Positions 44,135 to 52,940 are shown, numbered from the stretch's first letter. The stretch is DNA of 64,000 nt from Bacteroidales bacterium (GCA_029210585.1 JARGFP010000004.1:78244-142243); one strand, 5' to 3'. The notes: generated by a model from the sequence alone, not told the origin. Translations and numbers: made by a program.

Positions 44135-45157
44135 ATGAATATGAAACGCGTTATTCCTCCGCTGGATAAAAAACTGCTCCTGTCTGAGCTCACGGAGGAT
44201 AAATTCATACGCAAGACCAACAAGGGCGGGAACCTGCTGTACATTGTCGACCACAACGATTCCCCCAACCTGTTGCGTGAAATAGGGAGGTTGCGTGAAG
44301 TAGCTTTCCGCACAGCGGGGGGAGGAACCGGCAAAGAATGTGACCTGGACGATTACGATACCGGCGAAAACGCCTATAAGCAGCTGATTGTATGGGACCC
44401 GGACCAGAAGGAGATCCTGGGCGGATACCGGTTCATGATCTGCACCTCCGGTTCGTGCTGTGTGGATGGGGAGGTGAAGCTTGCGACCGCGAAGCTGTTC
44501 ACTTTTTCCGAGGAGTTCAAAAAAGACTACCTGCCGCATATGATCGAGCTGGGCAGGTCGTTCGTTCAACCCATGTACCAGTCGACCAATCTCCGCAGGA
44601 AAGGACTGTATGCCCTCGACAACCTATGGGACGGACTGGGAACCCTGGTGATGGACCACCCGGAGATCAAATATTTCTTTGGGAAGGTTACCATGTACCT
44701 GCACTACCACCAACAGGCACGCGACATGATCCTCTTCTTTCTGAACAAGCATTTCCCCGACAATGACAAGCTGGTGGTACCCAGGGAGCCGCTGCGGGTG
44801 CTGATGGATCCGAAAAAGCTGGATGCCATTTTCACAGGTTCCGATTACATGGAAGATTACAAAATATTGTCCAAAGAAGTAAGGTCACTGGGGGAATCCA
44901 TTCCGCCCCTGATCAATGCTTACATGAGCCTGTCCCCATCCATGCGCTCATTCGGCACGGTAATGAACCACAGCTTTGGCGAAGTGGAGGAAACCGGTAT
45001 CATGATCACGGTGAATGACCTGTACAAGAGCAAGGTGGAGCGTCATCTTTCCAATTACGTGCCCGAGCACCTGCGGATGATCAAGAACATGAGTATGCGT
45101 GACACCTATCTCAACGACCTGTTTAAAAGATTCAGGTTCAATAAGCACGGGAATTGA
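44135..45157 (+). CDS. glsB: GNAT-type N-acyltransferase, GlsB-like
   Basis: A 340-residue protein with an OlsB/GlsB-like GNAT fold: LREIGRLREVAFRTAGGGTG, LDDYDTGENAYKQLIVWDP, ILGGYRFMI, MIELGRSFVQPMYQS and LDNLWDGLGTLVMDHPEIKYFFGKV. Predicted to transfer a beta-hydroxy fatty acyl group from acyl-ACP to the amino group of glycine (or a related amino acid), giving the substrate for GlsA. It starts 11 nt after glsA. The ATG at 44135 is chosen over 44048, which lies inside glsA. Its 3' end overlaps that of the convergent PurF-like gene by 20 nt. Confidence 0.8.
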   Translation: MNMKRVIPPLDKKLLLSELTEDKFIRKTNKGGNLLYIVDHNDSPNLLREIGRLREVAFRTAGGGTGKECDLDDYDTGENAYKQLIVWDPDQKEILGGYRFMICTSGSCCVDGEVKLATAKLFTFSEEFKKDYLPHMIELGRSFVQPMYQSTNLRRKGLYALDNLWDGLGTLVMDHPEIKYFFGKVTMYLHYHQQARDMILFFLNKHFPDNDKLVVPREPLRVLMDPKKLDAIFTGSDYMEDYKILSKEVRSLGESIPPLINAYMSLSPSMRSFGTVMNHSFGEVEETGIMITVNDLYKSKVERHLSNYVPEHLRMIKNMSMRDTYLNDLFKRFRFNKHGN

Positions 45158-47039
45158 TCCCTTCAATATAGTTAATGAAGGAGGTGTTCACCACCTTGTT
45201 CCCTCCCGGCGTGGGATAATCTCCTGTAAAGTACCAGTCGCCCAGGTCATTGGGGATTGCTTCGTGCAGGTTTTCAATACTCTGGTACACGATCTTTATC
45301 TCTGCTGAAATCCCGGTAGTGGTCAGCAACTGCGCAATCTTGTCCGAGATCTGTACGGCTGTAAAGGGCTTGTAAATATCCTTCACATAGTTGATTATAT
45401 TTTCCTTGGGTTCATGTTTCTGGGCAACAGACTTTTTATACACTTCGTTGATCACATGTTCCTTTCCGTGGTCCTTCAGCAATGCAATGGCTGCCTGGAA
45501 GGCAATGAAATCGCCCAGCCTTGCCATATCAATTCCGTAGCAGTCGGGGTACCGGATCTGGGGTGAGGAGGAAACCACAACGATTCTCCTGGGACCGAGC
45601 CTGTCGAGGATCTTGATGATGCTTTCACGAAGGGTGGTCCCGCGCACGATGGAATCATCGATGATCACCAGGTTATCAACCCCCCTTTTGATGGTTCCGT
45701 AGGTGATGTCATACACGTGGTTGACCAGGTCCTTCCTTCCCTTGTCCTGCGATATAAAGGTGCGTAGCTTGATGTCCTTGATGGCCACTTTTTCCACCCT
45801 TGGCCGTTCTGAAATAATCGCAGCCAGCTCCTCATCGTCCATTTCCCCCTTGAATCCCCTGATCCTGCTAATCTTGTCCTTGATCATCTGGTCCTCAATC
45901 CCTGCAACCATGCCATAAAATGCCGATTCAGCGGTATTGGGTATAAATGAAAAAACGGTATGCTGCGTATCCCCGTCAATGGCCTCGATGATCATAGGGA
46001 CAAGCAATCTTCCCAGCTTTTTGCGCTCATTGTAGATGCTCCTGTCGCTGCCCCTTGAAAAATAGATGCGTTCAAAGGAACATGAACGTCTTTCGAATGG
46101 CTCCCTGACCTGTGGGTGCAGAATGGTGCCGTTTTTCTTGATCACGATGGCATTCCCCGGCTCCAGTTCATGGATCTGGTCCGCCTTGAGATCCATCACA
46201 GTCTGTATGACAGGTCGTTCCGAGGCAACAATTGCAATCTCATCGTCGTGGTAATAAAATGCGGGTCGGATGCCCCATGGATCACGCAGCACAAATGCAT
46301 CTCCGTGCCCCATCATTCCGGCAATGGCATACCCGCCGTCCCAGCTTTTGGATGCCTCGGCGAGGATCTTGCCCACATCCAGCTTGTCCGAAATCAGATC
46401 GGTGATGTCCTTGTTTGTATAGCCTTTCGACTTAAAATCATCGAACAGCAGCTGGTTCTCCTTGTCAAGGAAATGGCCCACCTTTTCAAGAATAGTAACG
46501 GTATCGGTAAAATCCTTGGGCGACTGTCCGAGTTCCAGCAGGCGGTTGAACAGCTCATCCACGTTGGTGAGATTGAAATTGCCGGCGATCACCAGGTTCC
46601 GGGTCTTCCAGTTATTCTGTCGCATCACCGGGTGCAGGTTGTCGGAAGAATTGCTGCCAAAGGTGCCGTAACGCAGGTGTCCCAGGTAGAGTTCTCCTGC
46701 AAAGGGAAGGTTTGATTTTGCCCAGTTTGCATCTTCCGTGGAATGGGGATATTTTCGTTCTGCCTTTTTGAAATTGCCGTAGACAGACTTGAATATATCG
46801 TTGATCGCATCACTTTTGGAAGACCTGAGACGACTGAAATATTTTTTTCCCGGGGCTGCATCCAGCTTGAGACTTACCAGTCCCGCTCCATCCTGTCCCC
46901 GGTTGCGCTGCTTCTCCATCAGGAGGTAAAGCTTCTGGAGTCCGTATTTCCATGACCCGTATTTCAACTGATAGTACTCCAGTGGTTTCAACAGCCGGAT
47001 CAGGGCGATGCCGCACTTGTGATGAATTTCGTCGCTCAT
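45138..47039 (-). CDS. PurF-like amidophosphoribosyltransferase
   Basis: A 633-residue class II glutamine amidotransferase fused to a phosphoribosyltransferase domain, as in PurF, but about 130-170 residues longer. The nucleophile would be Cys9 (HHKCGIALIRLL), so an 8-residue propeptide must be removed; GELYLGHLRYGTFG and IAGNFNLTN are glutaminase motifs. LVIIDDSIVRGTTLRESI is the PRPP loop. Extra helical segments (KSKGYTNKDITDLISDKLD and the C-terminal 100 residues) have no counterpart in standard PurF. This long form may be a second copy next to a canonical purF elsewhere; role in purine synthesis is likely but not certain. 21 nt downstream of the SPOR gene. Confidence 0.85.
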   Translation of the reverse strand: MSDEIHHKCGIALIRLLKPLEYYQLKYGSWKYGLQKLYLLMEKQRNRGQDGAGLVSLKLDAAPGKKYFSRLRSSKSDAINDIFKSVYGNFKKAERKYPHSTEDANWAKSNLPFAGELYLGHLRYGTFGSNSSDNLHPVMRQNNWKTRNLVIAGNFNLTNVDELFNRLLELGQSPKDFTDTVTILEKVGHFLDKENQLLFDDFKSKGYTNKDITDLISDKLDVGKILAEASKSWDGGYAIAGMMGHGDAFVLRDPWGIRPAFYYHDDEIAIVASERPVIQTVMDLKADQIHELEPGNAIVIKKNGTILHPQVREPFERRSCSFERIYFSRGSDRSIYNERKKLGRLLVPMIIEAIDGDTQHTVFSFIPNTAESAFYGMVAGIEDQMIKDKISRIRGFKGEMDDEELAAIISERPRVEKVAIKDIKLRTFISQDKGRKDLVNHVYDITYGTIKRGVDNLVIIDDSIVRGTTLRESIIKILDRLGPRRIVVVSSSPQIRYPDCYGIDMARLGDFIAFQAAIALLKDHGKEHVINEVYKKSVAQKHEPKENIINYVKDIYKPFTAVQISDKIAQLLTTTGISAEIKIVYQSIENLHEAIPNDLGDWYFTGDYPTPGGNKVVNTSFINYIEGINSRAY

Positions 47040-47060
47040 ATATCTTTTGCCAACAGCATA

Positions 47061-47516
47061 TTATTCTTCGATTATAATTTTGTCCTCCACGATGAACGCA
47101 TCAGGAAAATCCTTGCGGATAATATCCATGGTTCTCAGGGCATCACGCTTTGTCCTGAAATTCCCGACGTAGATCTTGTAGTAGGAACCTTCATATTCAG
47201 GATAAGAAGAGATCTCCGGGTGCAGCGAAAGGAACCTGGCACGCACCCGCATTTGCTCATCCTTGGCTCCATGGCCGTTGTCTGAAAAGATCCTGATCCT
47301 GTATCCTTCGATCCCCCTGTTCCTGCTGTTGTACACCAGGTGCTTCCGGTAATGCTCCTGTACCAGTTTATCCATGCTGATCATTCCCTGTCCGTTCATC
47401 TCTCTCTGCTGAAGACGTTCAAGGGCATCGGTTGCGTTTACATCCGTCCGGGTGCTTTGCGCTAAGGCAGCAACGCTGAAGATGGCGGTTAAAATAAAAA
47501 CTGTAATGATTCTCAT
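47061..47516 (-). CDS. SPOR-domain protein
   Basis: Secreted protein of 151 residues: signal peptide (cut near ALAQ, residues ~17-20), a short linker, and a C-terminal SPOR domain (YRIRIFSDNGHGAKDEQMRVRARFLSLHPEISSYPEYEGSYYKIYVGNFRTKRDALRTMDIIRKDFPDAFIVED is spread over residues 72-147). SPOR domains bind denuded glycan at division sites. The gene is transcribed toward the PurF-like gene. Confidence 0.85.
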   Translation of the reverse strand: MRIITVFILTAIFSVAALAQSTRTDVNATDALERLQQREMNGQGMISMDKLVQEHYRKHLVYNSRNRGIEGYRIRIFSDNGHGAKDEQMRVRARFLSLHPEISSYPEYEGSYYKIYVGNFRTKRDALRTMDIIRKDFPDAFIVEDKIIIEE

Positions 47517-47571
47517 GGTCGTTATTCGTGGTTCAAAATTAATTAAAAATGTATTCTATTTAAATTTACAG

Positions 47572-47579
47572 CAAAAATA
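47572..47579 (-). promoter_or_regulatory. Bacteroidota -7 box for the SPOR gene
   Basis: TATTTTTG on the minus strand, 55 nt upstream of the SPOR start. A plus-strand near match (TACTTTCG, 47585-47592) serves the divergent membrane-protein gene. Confidence 0.45.
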
Positions 47580-47596
47580 ATAAGTACTTTCGCTGT

Positions 47597-48304
47597 ATGC
47601 CTCAAGAACGGAGAAATACGCGCATTATTGAGATTGCCACCGGTTTGTTGCTGATCCTCTCTGTGCTGATGATGCTGGCAGCGGTACTCCTGGGAGTTGA
47701 TTACACCCTGCCGAATGCCACTTTCAGTGAGGATATTGATTTTTTAAGGGACAGTGTCAGCCGTCAGCAGGTGAGTGCAGTCACCTGGCTTGTTGCCTCC
47801 GGGATCATCCTGGTTTTCCAGCCGGTATACCTGATGATGTTCCATCGTTTCCAGGTAGGTGTGCATATTCTCAACAGCCTGTTCATCCTCGCCATGGCGT
47901 TTTCTTTCTTCAGGGTGGGCCTCAGCGGGCTGCGTATTGCCGATATCACATCGCAACTGATCGATACCGACCCGGAGCTGGGCGATGCAATTACGACGGA
48001 GATACTCATGTCGATCAGGCAGGTCAAACTGTTTCTCAAACTGGGACTGACTGCCTTCGGTGCATTTGCAACCATTTTCACCGTTGCTCGGTTCAGCGAG
48101 GTAAAGTTCCCGGTGTTCGGAAGCACACTTACGTTTCTTGCAGCACCGGTGGTGATCACTTTCACCTGGCTGAATCCCGACCACATATTAATGACTTCCT
48201 CACTTGCAGTTGCATGGACCGGGCTGCTGATCATCGGTGCCAGGTTTGTTACACTGGGACTCAAGGAAAAGGTATTGCCCGGGTCACTACCGGAATACAG
48301 CTGA
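47597..48304 (+). CDS. Multi-pass membrane protein of unknown function
   Basis: A 235-residue protein with six hydrophobic segments (IIEIATGLLLILSVLMMLA, VTWLVASGIILVFQPVYLM, ILNSLFILAMAFSFF, LFLKLGLTAFGAFATIFTVA, FGSTLTFLAAPVVITFTWL, LAVAWTGLLIIGARF). It resembles the DUF4386-type membrane proteins in overall layout, but I cannot name a family with confidence. It is followed after 42 nt by a histidine kinase on the same strand. Confidence 0.7.
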   Translation: MPQERRNTRIIEIATGLLLILSVLMMLAAVLLGVDYTLPNATFSEDIDFLRDSVSRQQVSAVTWLVASGIILVFQPVYLMMFHRFQVGVHILNSLFILAMAFSFFRVGLSGLRIADITSQLIDTDPELGDAITTEILMSIRQVKLFLKLGLTAFGAFATIFTVARFSEVKFPVFGSTLTFLAAPVVITFTWLNPDHILMTSSLAVAWTGLLIIGARFVTLGLKEKVLPGSLPEYS

Positions 48305-48346
48305 CAAAGCAAAATAATTCCCGGATCGTTCATCACCCAAATCAAT

Positions 48347-49459
48347 ATGGAAAAGAAAAAAACCACGAATAAGAAACTGCTTGAAACCCTGGTCCCCGAT
48401 ATTGTTTCCAGGAAATTCCTGGAGGGACTGATTGAGACACTCCCCAACATTGTCGCTCTCCTGGACGACGAACGCAGGCTGGTTTATTCCAACAGGGCCA
48501 TGGATGAGTCGCTTGGGGAACAGGACCTTGAAACAGCATTTAACCTGCGTCCCGGGGAAATTTTCCAGTGTGTACATGCACACAATACGCCGGGCGGATG
48601 CGGCACATCTGAAGCGTGTGAATTCTGCGGGGCCATGCGTGCCATGCAACGGTCCAGGTCCGAGGCAACCACCATTAGCAGCAACTACAGGATCTTCAGT
48701 TCCATAAATGGCAAAAACAAAGCCTACAATTTCCGGTTCACAGCGTCTCCTGTCCGGCATGAAGGCAATTTCTTCTACCTGGTAACCATTGAAGACACCA
48801 GCGATCAGAACAGGAAGGAAGAACTGGTAAGGATTTTCTTCCACGATGTGATGAATGCGCTGGGAAGCCTGCACGGCGTTATCAACCTGATCAGGGAAAA
48901 GGACCATCCTGATCCCCTGCACATGGAGATTCTGGAGTCAACCTACAATTCCCTGTTTGACAGCATCAGCGAACAAAAGCAATACAGCCTGGCAGCAAGC
49001 GGTCAGCTGGCCGTAAGGCAGGAAGAGATCCATACCCGTGATCTGCTGATCGAGGTCGCATTGCCTTTCAGCGGAGATTCCACGTCCAGGTCTGCAGTTG
49101 AAGTGGAAGAAACAATTGCAGAGGTGACCTTCGTGTCGGACCCTGCGCTGCTCGGAAGGGTGCTCACCAATATGCTGAAAAATGCGACCGAGGCTTCGGC
49201 ACCCGGAAAACCGGTGAGGATCGGAGCCGAACTGGCAGGTGAACAGATACGTTTCTGGGTGCATAACCAGGGGATGATCCCGCGGGAAGTACAACAGCAA
49301 ATCTTCGAACGGTCGTTTTCGACCAAGGGGAAAGGCCGCGGACTCGGAACCTTCAGCATGAAACTGATCGGCGAAACCTACCTTAACGGGAAAGTTGATT
49401 TTTCTTCAGATGCAGAGAACGGGACGATCTTCATGATCGATCTTCCTATGCATCCATAG
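48347..49459 (+). CDS. Soluble PAS histidine kinase with Cys-rich motif
   Basis: A 370-residue sensor kinase with no membrane helix. Residues ~25-150 are a PAS domain carrying four Cys (C75, C85, C91, C94: CVHAHNTPGGCG, then EACEFCG), a spacing suited to metal or Fe-S binding. The phosphoacceptor box is FFHDVMNALGSLHG (His166). The ATPase domain has LTNMLKNATEAS (N box), FWVHNQGMIP (replacing the usual DNG), FERSFSTKGKGRGLGTFSMKL (F and G boxes). No response regulator lies beside it, so the partner is unknown. Its 3' end overlaps the convergent yebC by 14 nt. Confidence 0.85.
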   Translation: MEKKKTTNKKLLETLVPDIVSRKFLEGLIETLPNIVALLDDERRLVYSNRAMDESLGEQDLETAFNLRPGEIFQCVHAHNTPGGCGTSEACEFCGAMRAMQRSRSEATTISSNYRIFSSINGKNKAYNFRFTASPVRHEGNFFYLVTIEDTSDQNRKEELVRIFFHDVMNALGSLHGVINLIREKDHPDPLHMEILESTYNSLFDSISEQKQYSLAASGQLAVRQEEIHTRDLLIEVALPFSGDSTSRSAVEVEETIAEVTFVSDPALLGRVLTNMLKNATEASAPGKPVRIGAELAGEQIRFWVHNQGMIPREVQQQIFERSFSTKGKGRGLGTFSMKLIGETYLNGKVDFSSDAENGTIFMIDLPMHP

Positions 49460-50189
49460 CAGCCTCCACCTCTTCTGTAACTTCGAGGTTGTGGAATACA
49501 TTCTGAACGTCATCGTCATCCTCGAACTCCTCGACGATCCGCAGTATCTGCAGGGATTCTTCCACTGAAAGCGTCTTGGTATCATTCGGAATACGCTGCA
49601 GCTCTGCACTTTCGGTATCGAGCCCCAGTTCTTCCAGTTTCTTCTGCACCGCATGAAATTCTTCCATCGGCGTGGTGATCATGAAGGTATCATCGTTGAG
49701 TTCGATATCCTCCACCCCGGCATCAATGATTTCCAGTTCAAATTCTTCCGGATCCAGGTCGCCCTTGGGCAGGGTGATGACCCCTTTGCGATCGAACAGG
49801 AACGACAGGGAACCGTTGGTGCCCAGCGACCCACCCCTTTTGGAAAAGATCGACCTTACACTGCTCACGGTCCTGTTGTTATTGTCGGTAAGTGCTTCAA
49901 TGAAAACTGCTATGCCGTGGGGAAGATATCCCTCAAAGGTCACCTCCTGGTAACTTGCGTTATCTTTATTGGCCTTGTTGATCGCCCGCTGGATATTGTC
50001 CTTGGGCATGTTCATCCCTTTGGCCGTCTGCACAGCCGACCGCAAGCGCGGGTTGGTCTCCGGATCACTTCCCCCCTGCTCGGCGGCAATGGTGATCTCC
50101 TTGATCAGCTTCGTGAATATCTTTCCCCTTTTGGCATCAATTGCCCCTTTCTTTCTTTTGATCGTCGACCATTTGCTGTGTCCTGACAT
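49446..50189 (-). CDS. yebC: YebC/PmpR family protein
   Basis: A 247-residue DNA-binding or ribosome-associated factor. MSGHSKWSTIKRKKGAIDAKRGKIFTKLIKEI, NPRLRSAVQTAKGMNMPKDNIQRAI, YEGYLP-type FEGYLPHGIAVFIEALTDNNNRT and FSKRGGSLGTNGSLSFLFDRKG are diagnostic. Recent work on the family supports a role in translation of hard peptide stretches; older work names it a transcription regulator. Confidence 0.95.
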   Translation of the reverse strand: MSGHSKWSTIKRKKGAIDAKRGKIFTKLIKEITIAAEQGGSDPETNPRLRSAVQTAKGMNMPKDNIQRAINKANKDNASYQEVTFEGYLPHGIAVFIEALTDNNNRTVSSVRSIFSKRGGSLGTNGSLSFLFDRKGVITLPKGDLDPEEFELEIIDAGVEDIELNDDTFMITTPMEEFHAVQKKLEELGLDTESAELQRIPNDTKTLSVEESLQILRIVEEFEDDDDVQNVFHNLEVTEEVEAAMDA

Positions 50190-50210
50190 ATCCTGTTGTT
50201 TGGTTCACTG

Positions 50211-50218
50211 CAAAAATA
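50211..50218 (-). promoter_or_regulatory. Bacteroidota -7 box for yebC
   Basis: TATTTTTG on the minus strand, 22 nt upstream of the yebC ATG; a TTTC lies 19 nt further upstream at the -33 position. Confidence 0.5.
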
Positions 50219-50244
50219 GAAAAACAGGCGGATATTTGAAACAG

Positions 50245-50778
50245 TTACCGCCGAACTACCTGCACACCTCCGAATACAACGCCTACCCGTATATGCAGTG
50301 AAGCTGAATCAGAATTGTAACTGTCTGACGTATAGCTTGTAGTTCCGAATACAGCCGTATTGCCACCCGGCAATTCTGCACCGGCAAATACTGCGTCGGC
50401 ATCAATGCGTACAGGCATGTCTTCTCTGATCCTGATCACGGAACCGCCAAAGATGGTGTTCACCTTGGCATCGAAATTACCTTCTGACAGATCCACATTG
50501 GTGAAGTCATAGACCCCTTTTCCAAAGATAACGCTGTATTCCTTGCCCCTTTCAGGTTGTTCATACACGCGTTCGTTAAAGATGGTCTCCTCGGGACCGA
50601 TCTTTCCTTCCGGGATCAATACCCTGCCAAAGAGCACCTTGATGCCCAGGAAAATGAAGAATACACCTACCAGGACCTTGAAGATCGGGAAATCGATGTT
50701 AAAAACCACCTTGATAATGAGTACGGTACCTAATATAAGTAACAGCGCACCCCAGAATAAACCAGCTCCCATTTTCAT
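50245..50778 (-). CDS. LiaF-like membrane protein
   Basis: A 177-residue protein: two N-terminal hydrophobic segments (GLFWGALLLILGTVLIIKVVF, IFKVLVGVFFIFLGIKVLF) followed by a beta-solenoid-like domain (YDFTNVDLSEGNFDAKVNTIFGGSVIRI, PVRIDADAVFAGAELPG, LHIRVGVVFGGVQVV), typical of the LiaF C-terminal domain (cell-wall-active antibiotic response family). In Firmicutes LiaF inhibits the LiaRS system; here there is no LiaS/LiaR beside it. The start is taken at 50778 (MKMGAG); an upstream ATG at 50826 adds 16 residues before the helix. Confidence 0.75.
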   Translation of the reverse strand: MKMGAGLFWGALLLILGTVLIIKVVFNIDFPIFKVLVGVFFIFLGIKVLFGRVLIPEGKIGPEETIFNERVYEQPERGKEYSVIFGKGVYDFTNVDLSEGNFDAKVNTIFGGSVIRIREDMPVRIDADAVFAGAELPGGNTAVFGTTSYTSDSYNSDSASLHIRVGVVFGGVQVVRR

Positions 50779-51238
50779 TCGTTTAAAATTTATATTAAAA
50801 TAAGAAGAAATAATAAATTTCTTCACTCATGTAACCGCTTCGCTCTCACATAATTTTTTTTAATCCTGTCCATAAGGAGTGTACAATTAAAAAAAATCAT
50901 GTTCGTTTCATTTTGTTTTAAATTAATATGATTCGTTTAAAATTGTTCCTTATTGTTTTATGAAACAAACTTACAACCTGTTCATCAAATCCAACAGTGC
51001 TAATCGGCGAAATGCAGGTAAAAATCGGTGAATTGGTGTTTCCGGCACCTGCATGTACCTCCGGTGGATTCAAGGTGCGGAATGATATATATATTTTACT
51101 ATACATTTATATAACTATTTAAATTTTGATTAATATATATATTTCTTTGGCCAGACCGGGGCTCTGTCACTTACATAATTTCACGTTAAAAAACGCACCA
51201 GACCTGCCGGTTGCTGCAAAATTGACTATTTTTGCGGC
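50779..51238. other. AT-rich intergenic region before miaB
   Basis: 460 nt without a convincing gene. It is AT-rich with several runs of alternating TA (near 51090-51145) and a T-run at 50854-50860. It separates a minus-strand gene from the plus-strand miaB, so it should hold both promoters; no repeat or RNA gene was recognised. Confidence 0.6.
51227..51234 (+). promoter_or_regulatory. Bacteroidota -7 box directly before miaB
   Basis: TATTTTTG ends 4 nt before the miaB ATG, so if it is used the message is leaderless or nearly so. Confidence 0.4.
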
Positions 51239-52708
51239 ATGCCGGCAAAGAAGTTATATATAGAGACCTACGGTTGTCAGATGAACGTGGTGGACTCCGA
51301 GGTGGTGGTGGCCATTCTTCAGCAGCAGGACTACGAGTTGACGGAAAAAATGGAAGAGGCCGATTTGGTACTGGTCAACACATGCTCCATCCGCGACAAC
51401 GCGGAGCAGAAGGTACGGACCAGGATCATGGAATTCGGAAGACAGAAGAAAATCAACGAACACCTGGTGGTGGGAGTGATCGGTTGTATGGCCGAGCGGC
51501 TCAAGGAAAAACTGTTGGAAGACGAGCGCTCCGTCGACCTGGTGGTGGGTCCGGATGCCTACCGCGAACTTCCCCGGCTGTTGCAGGAAGTGGACAATGG
51601 CCAGAAGGGGATCAATACACAGCTTTCCCTGGAGGAGACCTACGCCGATGTCAGCCCGGTAAGGCTGGACAAAAACAGGGTATCCTCCTTCGTCTCCATC
51701 ATGCGGGGCTGCAACAACTTTTGTGCCTACTGCGTGGTCCCCTATACCCGGGGAAGGGAACGCAGCCGTGATCCGCATACCATCGAACGGGAAGTGCGGG
51801 AACTTTTTGACAACGGATACAGGGAAGTCACCCTGCTGGGACAGAATGTCAACTCGTACCTCTGGGACGGCAGCCAGGGAGACCGGGGAACCGGGGGACC
51901 GGGGGACCGGGGGACCCGGGGAGCGGGTGATGGAAGCAATGGAAAATTCGGCGCAGCTGGTATTTGGGCAGCTGATGCAGGCGACCCTGGCGGAACCGCA
52001 AAGAAAGAAGAATCGGGCACATCGCCGGTCAGGTTTGAGGACCTGCTGGAACGGATCGCGAACATCTCACCAAGGCTGAGGGTCCGGTTCGCTACTTCCC
52101 ATCCCAAGGACATGTCTGATGAGCTATTGCTGACAATGGCAAAACACCAGAACCTCTGCCGGAGCATCCACCTGCCGGTGCAGTCGGGCAGTACAGCAGT
52201 GCTGAAAAGAATGAAACGGGGATACACCCGCGAAATGTATGAAGACCGTGTGCGGGCGATCCGAAAATACCTGCCCGAGGCAACTATCTCCACCGATATC
52301 ATCGCCGGATTCTGTGGCGAGACAGAAGCGGAACACCGCGAAACCCTTGAACTGATGCGATGGGCAGGATTCGACCTGGCCTACATGTTCAAATACAGCG
52401 AACGCCCCGATACTTTTGCAGCAAAGAAATACAAAGACGATGTCCCGGAAGAGATCAAGTCCAGGAGGCTGAGCGAGATCATCCGGCTGCAGGGAGAACT
52501 TTCCCTGGCAAGTAAAAAAGAGGATATCGGCAATACCTATGAAGTGCTGGTGGAAGGCACTTCAAAGAAATCGGCAGCAGAACTGGTGGGCAGGACCAGT
52601 CAGAACAAAGTGGTGGTGTTCCCCGCGCATGACATGCAGGCCGGTGATTACGCACAGGTGCGCATCAGGGATTGTACCTCGGCCACCCTGCTGGGAGAGG
52701 TGGTGTAA
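51239..52708 (+). CDS. miaB: tRNA-2-methylthio-N6-dimethylallyladenosine synthase with insertion
   Basis: Radical SAM methylthiotransferase of 489 residues, about 40-50 more than usual. UPF0004 domain: YIETYGCQMNVVDSE, NTCSIRDNAEQKV, VIGCMAERLKE. Radical SAM: IMRGCNNFCAYCVVPYTRGRERSR (CxxxCxxC). Then VTLLGQNVNSYLW, RFATSHPKDM, CRSIHLPVQSGS, TDIIAGFCGETE and a C-terminal TRAM domain (YEVLVEGTSKKSAAELVGRTSQNKVVVF). Residues ~212-262 are an insertion between NSYLWDG and VRFEDLLERI: first GDRGTGGPGDRGTRGAGDG, encoded by G-rich 8-bp repeats, then a Gly/Ala-rich stretch. The frame is intact, so the enzyme may be functional. Confidence 0.94.
   Translation: MPAKKLYIETYGCQMNVVDSEVVVAILQQQDYELTEKMEEADLVLVNTCSIRDNAEQKVRTRIMEFGRQKKINEHLVVGVIGCMAERLKEKLLEDERSVDLVVGPDAYRELPRLLQEVDNGQKGINTQLSLEETYADVSPVRLDKNRVSSFVSIMRGCNNFCAYCVVPYTRGRERSRDPHTIEREVRELFDNGYREVTLLGQNVNSYLWDGSQGDRGTGGPGDRGTRGAGDGSNGKFGAAGIWAADAGDPGGTAKKEESGTSPVRFEDLLERIANISPRLRVRFATSHPKDMSDELLLTMAKHQNLCRSIHLPVQSGSTAVLKRMKRGYTREMYEDRVRAIRKYLPEATISTDIIAGFCGETEAEHRETLELMRWAGFDLAYMFKYSERPDTFAAKKYKDDVPEEIKSRRLSEIIRLQGELSLASKKEDIGNTYEVLVEGTSKKSAAELVGRTSQNKVVVFPAHDMQAGDYAQVRIRDCTSATLLGEVV
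51877..51933 (+). repeat. G-rich 8-bp tandem repeat inside miaB
   Basis: Successive units gggagacc, ggggaacc, gggggacc, gggggacc, gggggaccc, ggggagcg, ggtgatgg. Same motif family as the arrays after the aspartate kinase and hemN stops. The 8-bp unit is not a multiple of three, yet the total insertion keeps the frame. Confidence 0.92.
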
Positions 52709-52940
52709 ATCTGTATAAACACCACCAATTCTTTTTCTATATAACCGGTTGTTGATGAACGATAAACATTTATGGCAGCCATGTGTGTAATTGATGACAG
52801 TTCTTCCACCCGGGCCACCTGTACATCCGGCGTATCTGTTATATTTGATCTTAAATCCGAAACAGGTGAGGCTAAACGGCCAGAAGAAGATTATGTAACA
52901 TTTGAACCAATGATCAACCTGATATTGAAATAATATACCC

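Noticed and set aside
50918-51106. A 62-codon minus-strand gene in the gap before miaB
   Set aside because: No motif, no good start context, and the AT-rich region makes random open frames likely.
51872-52027. Frameshift or pseudogene in miaB
   Set aside because: The frame is open through the insertion and the conserved parts on both sides are in the same frame.
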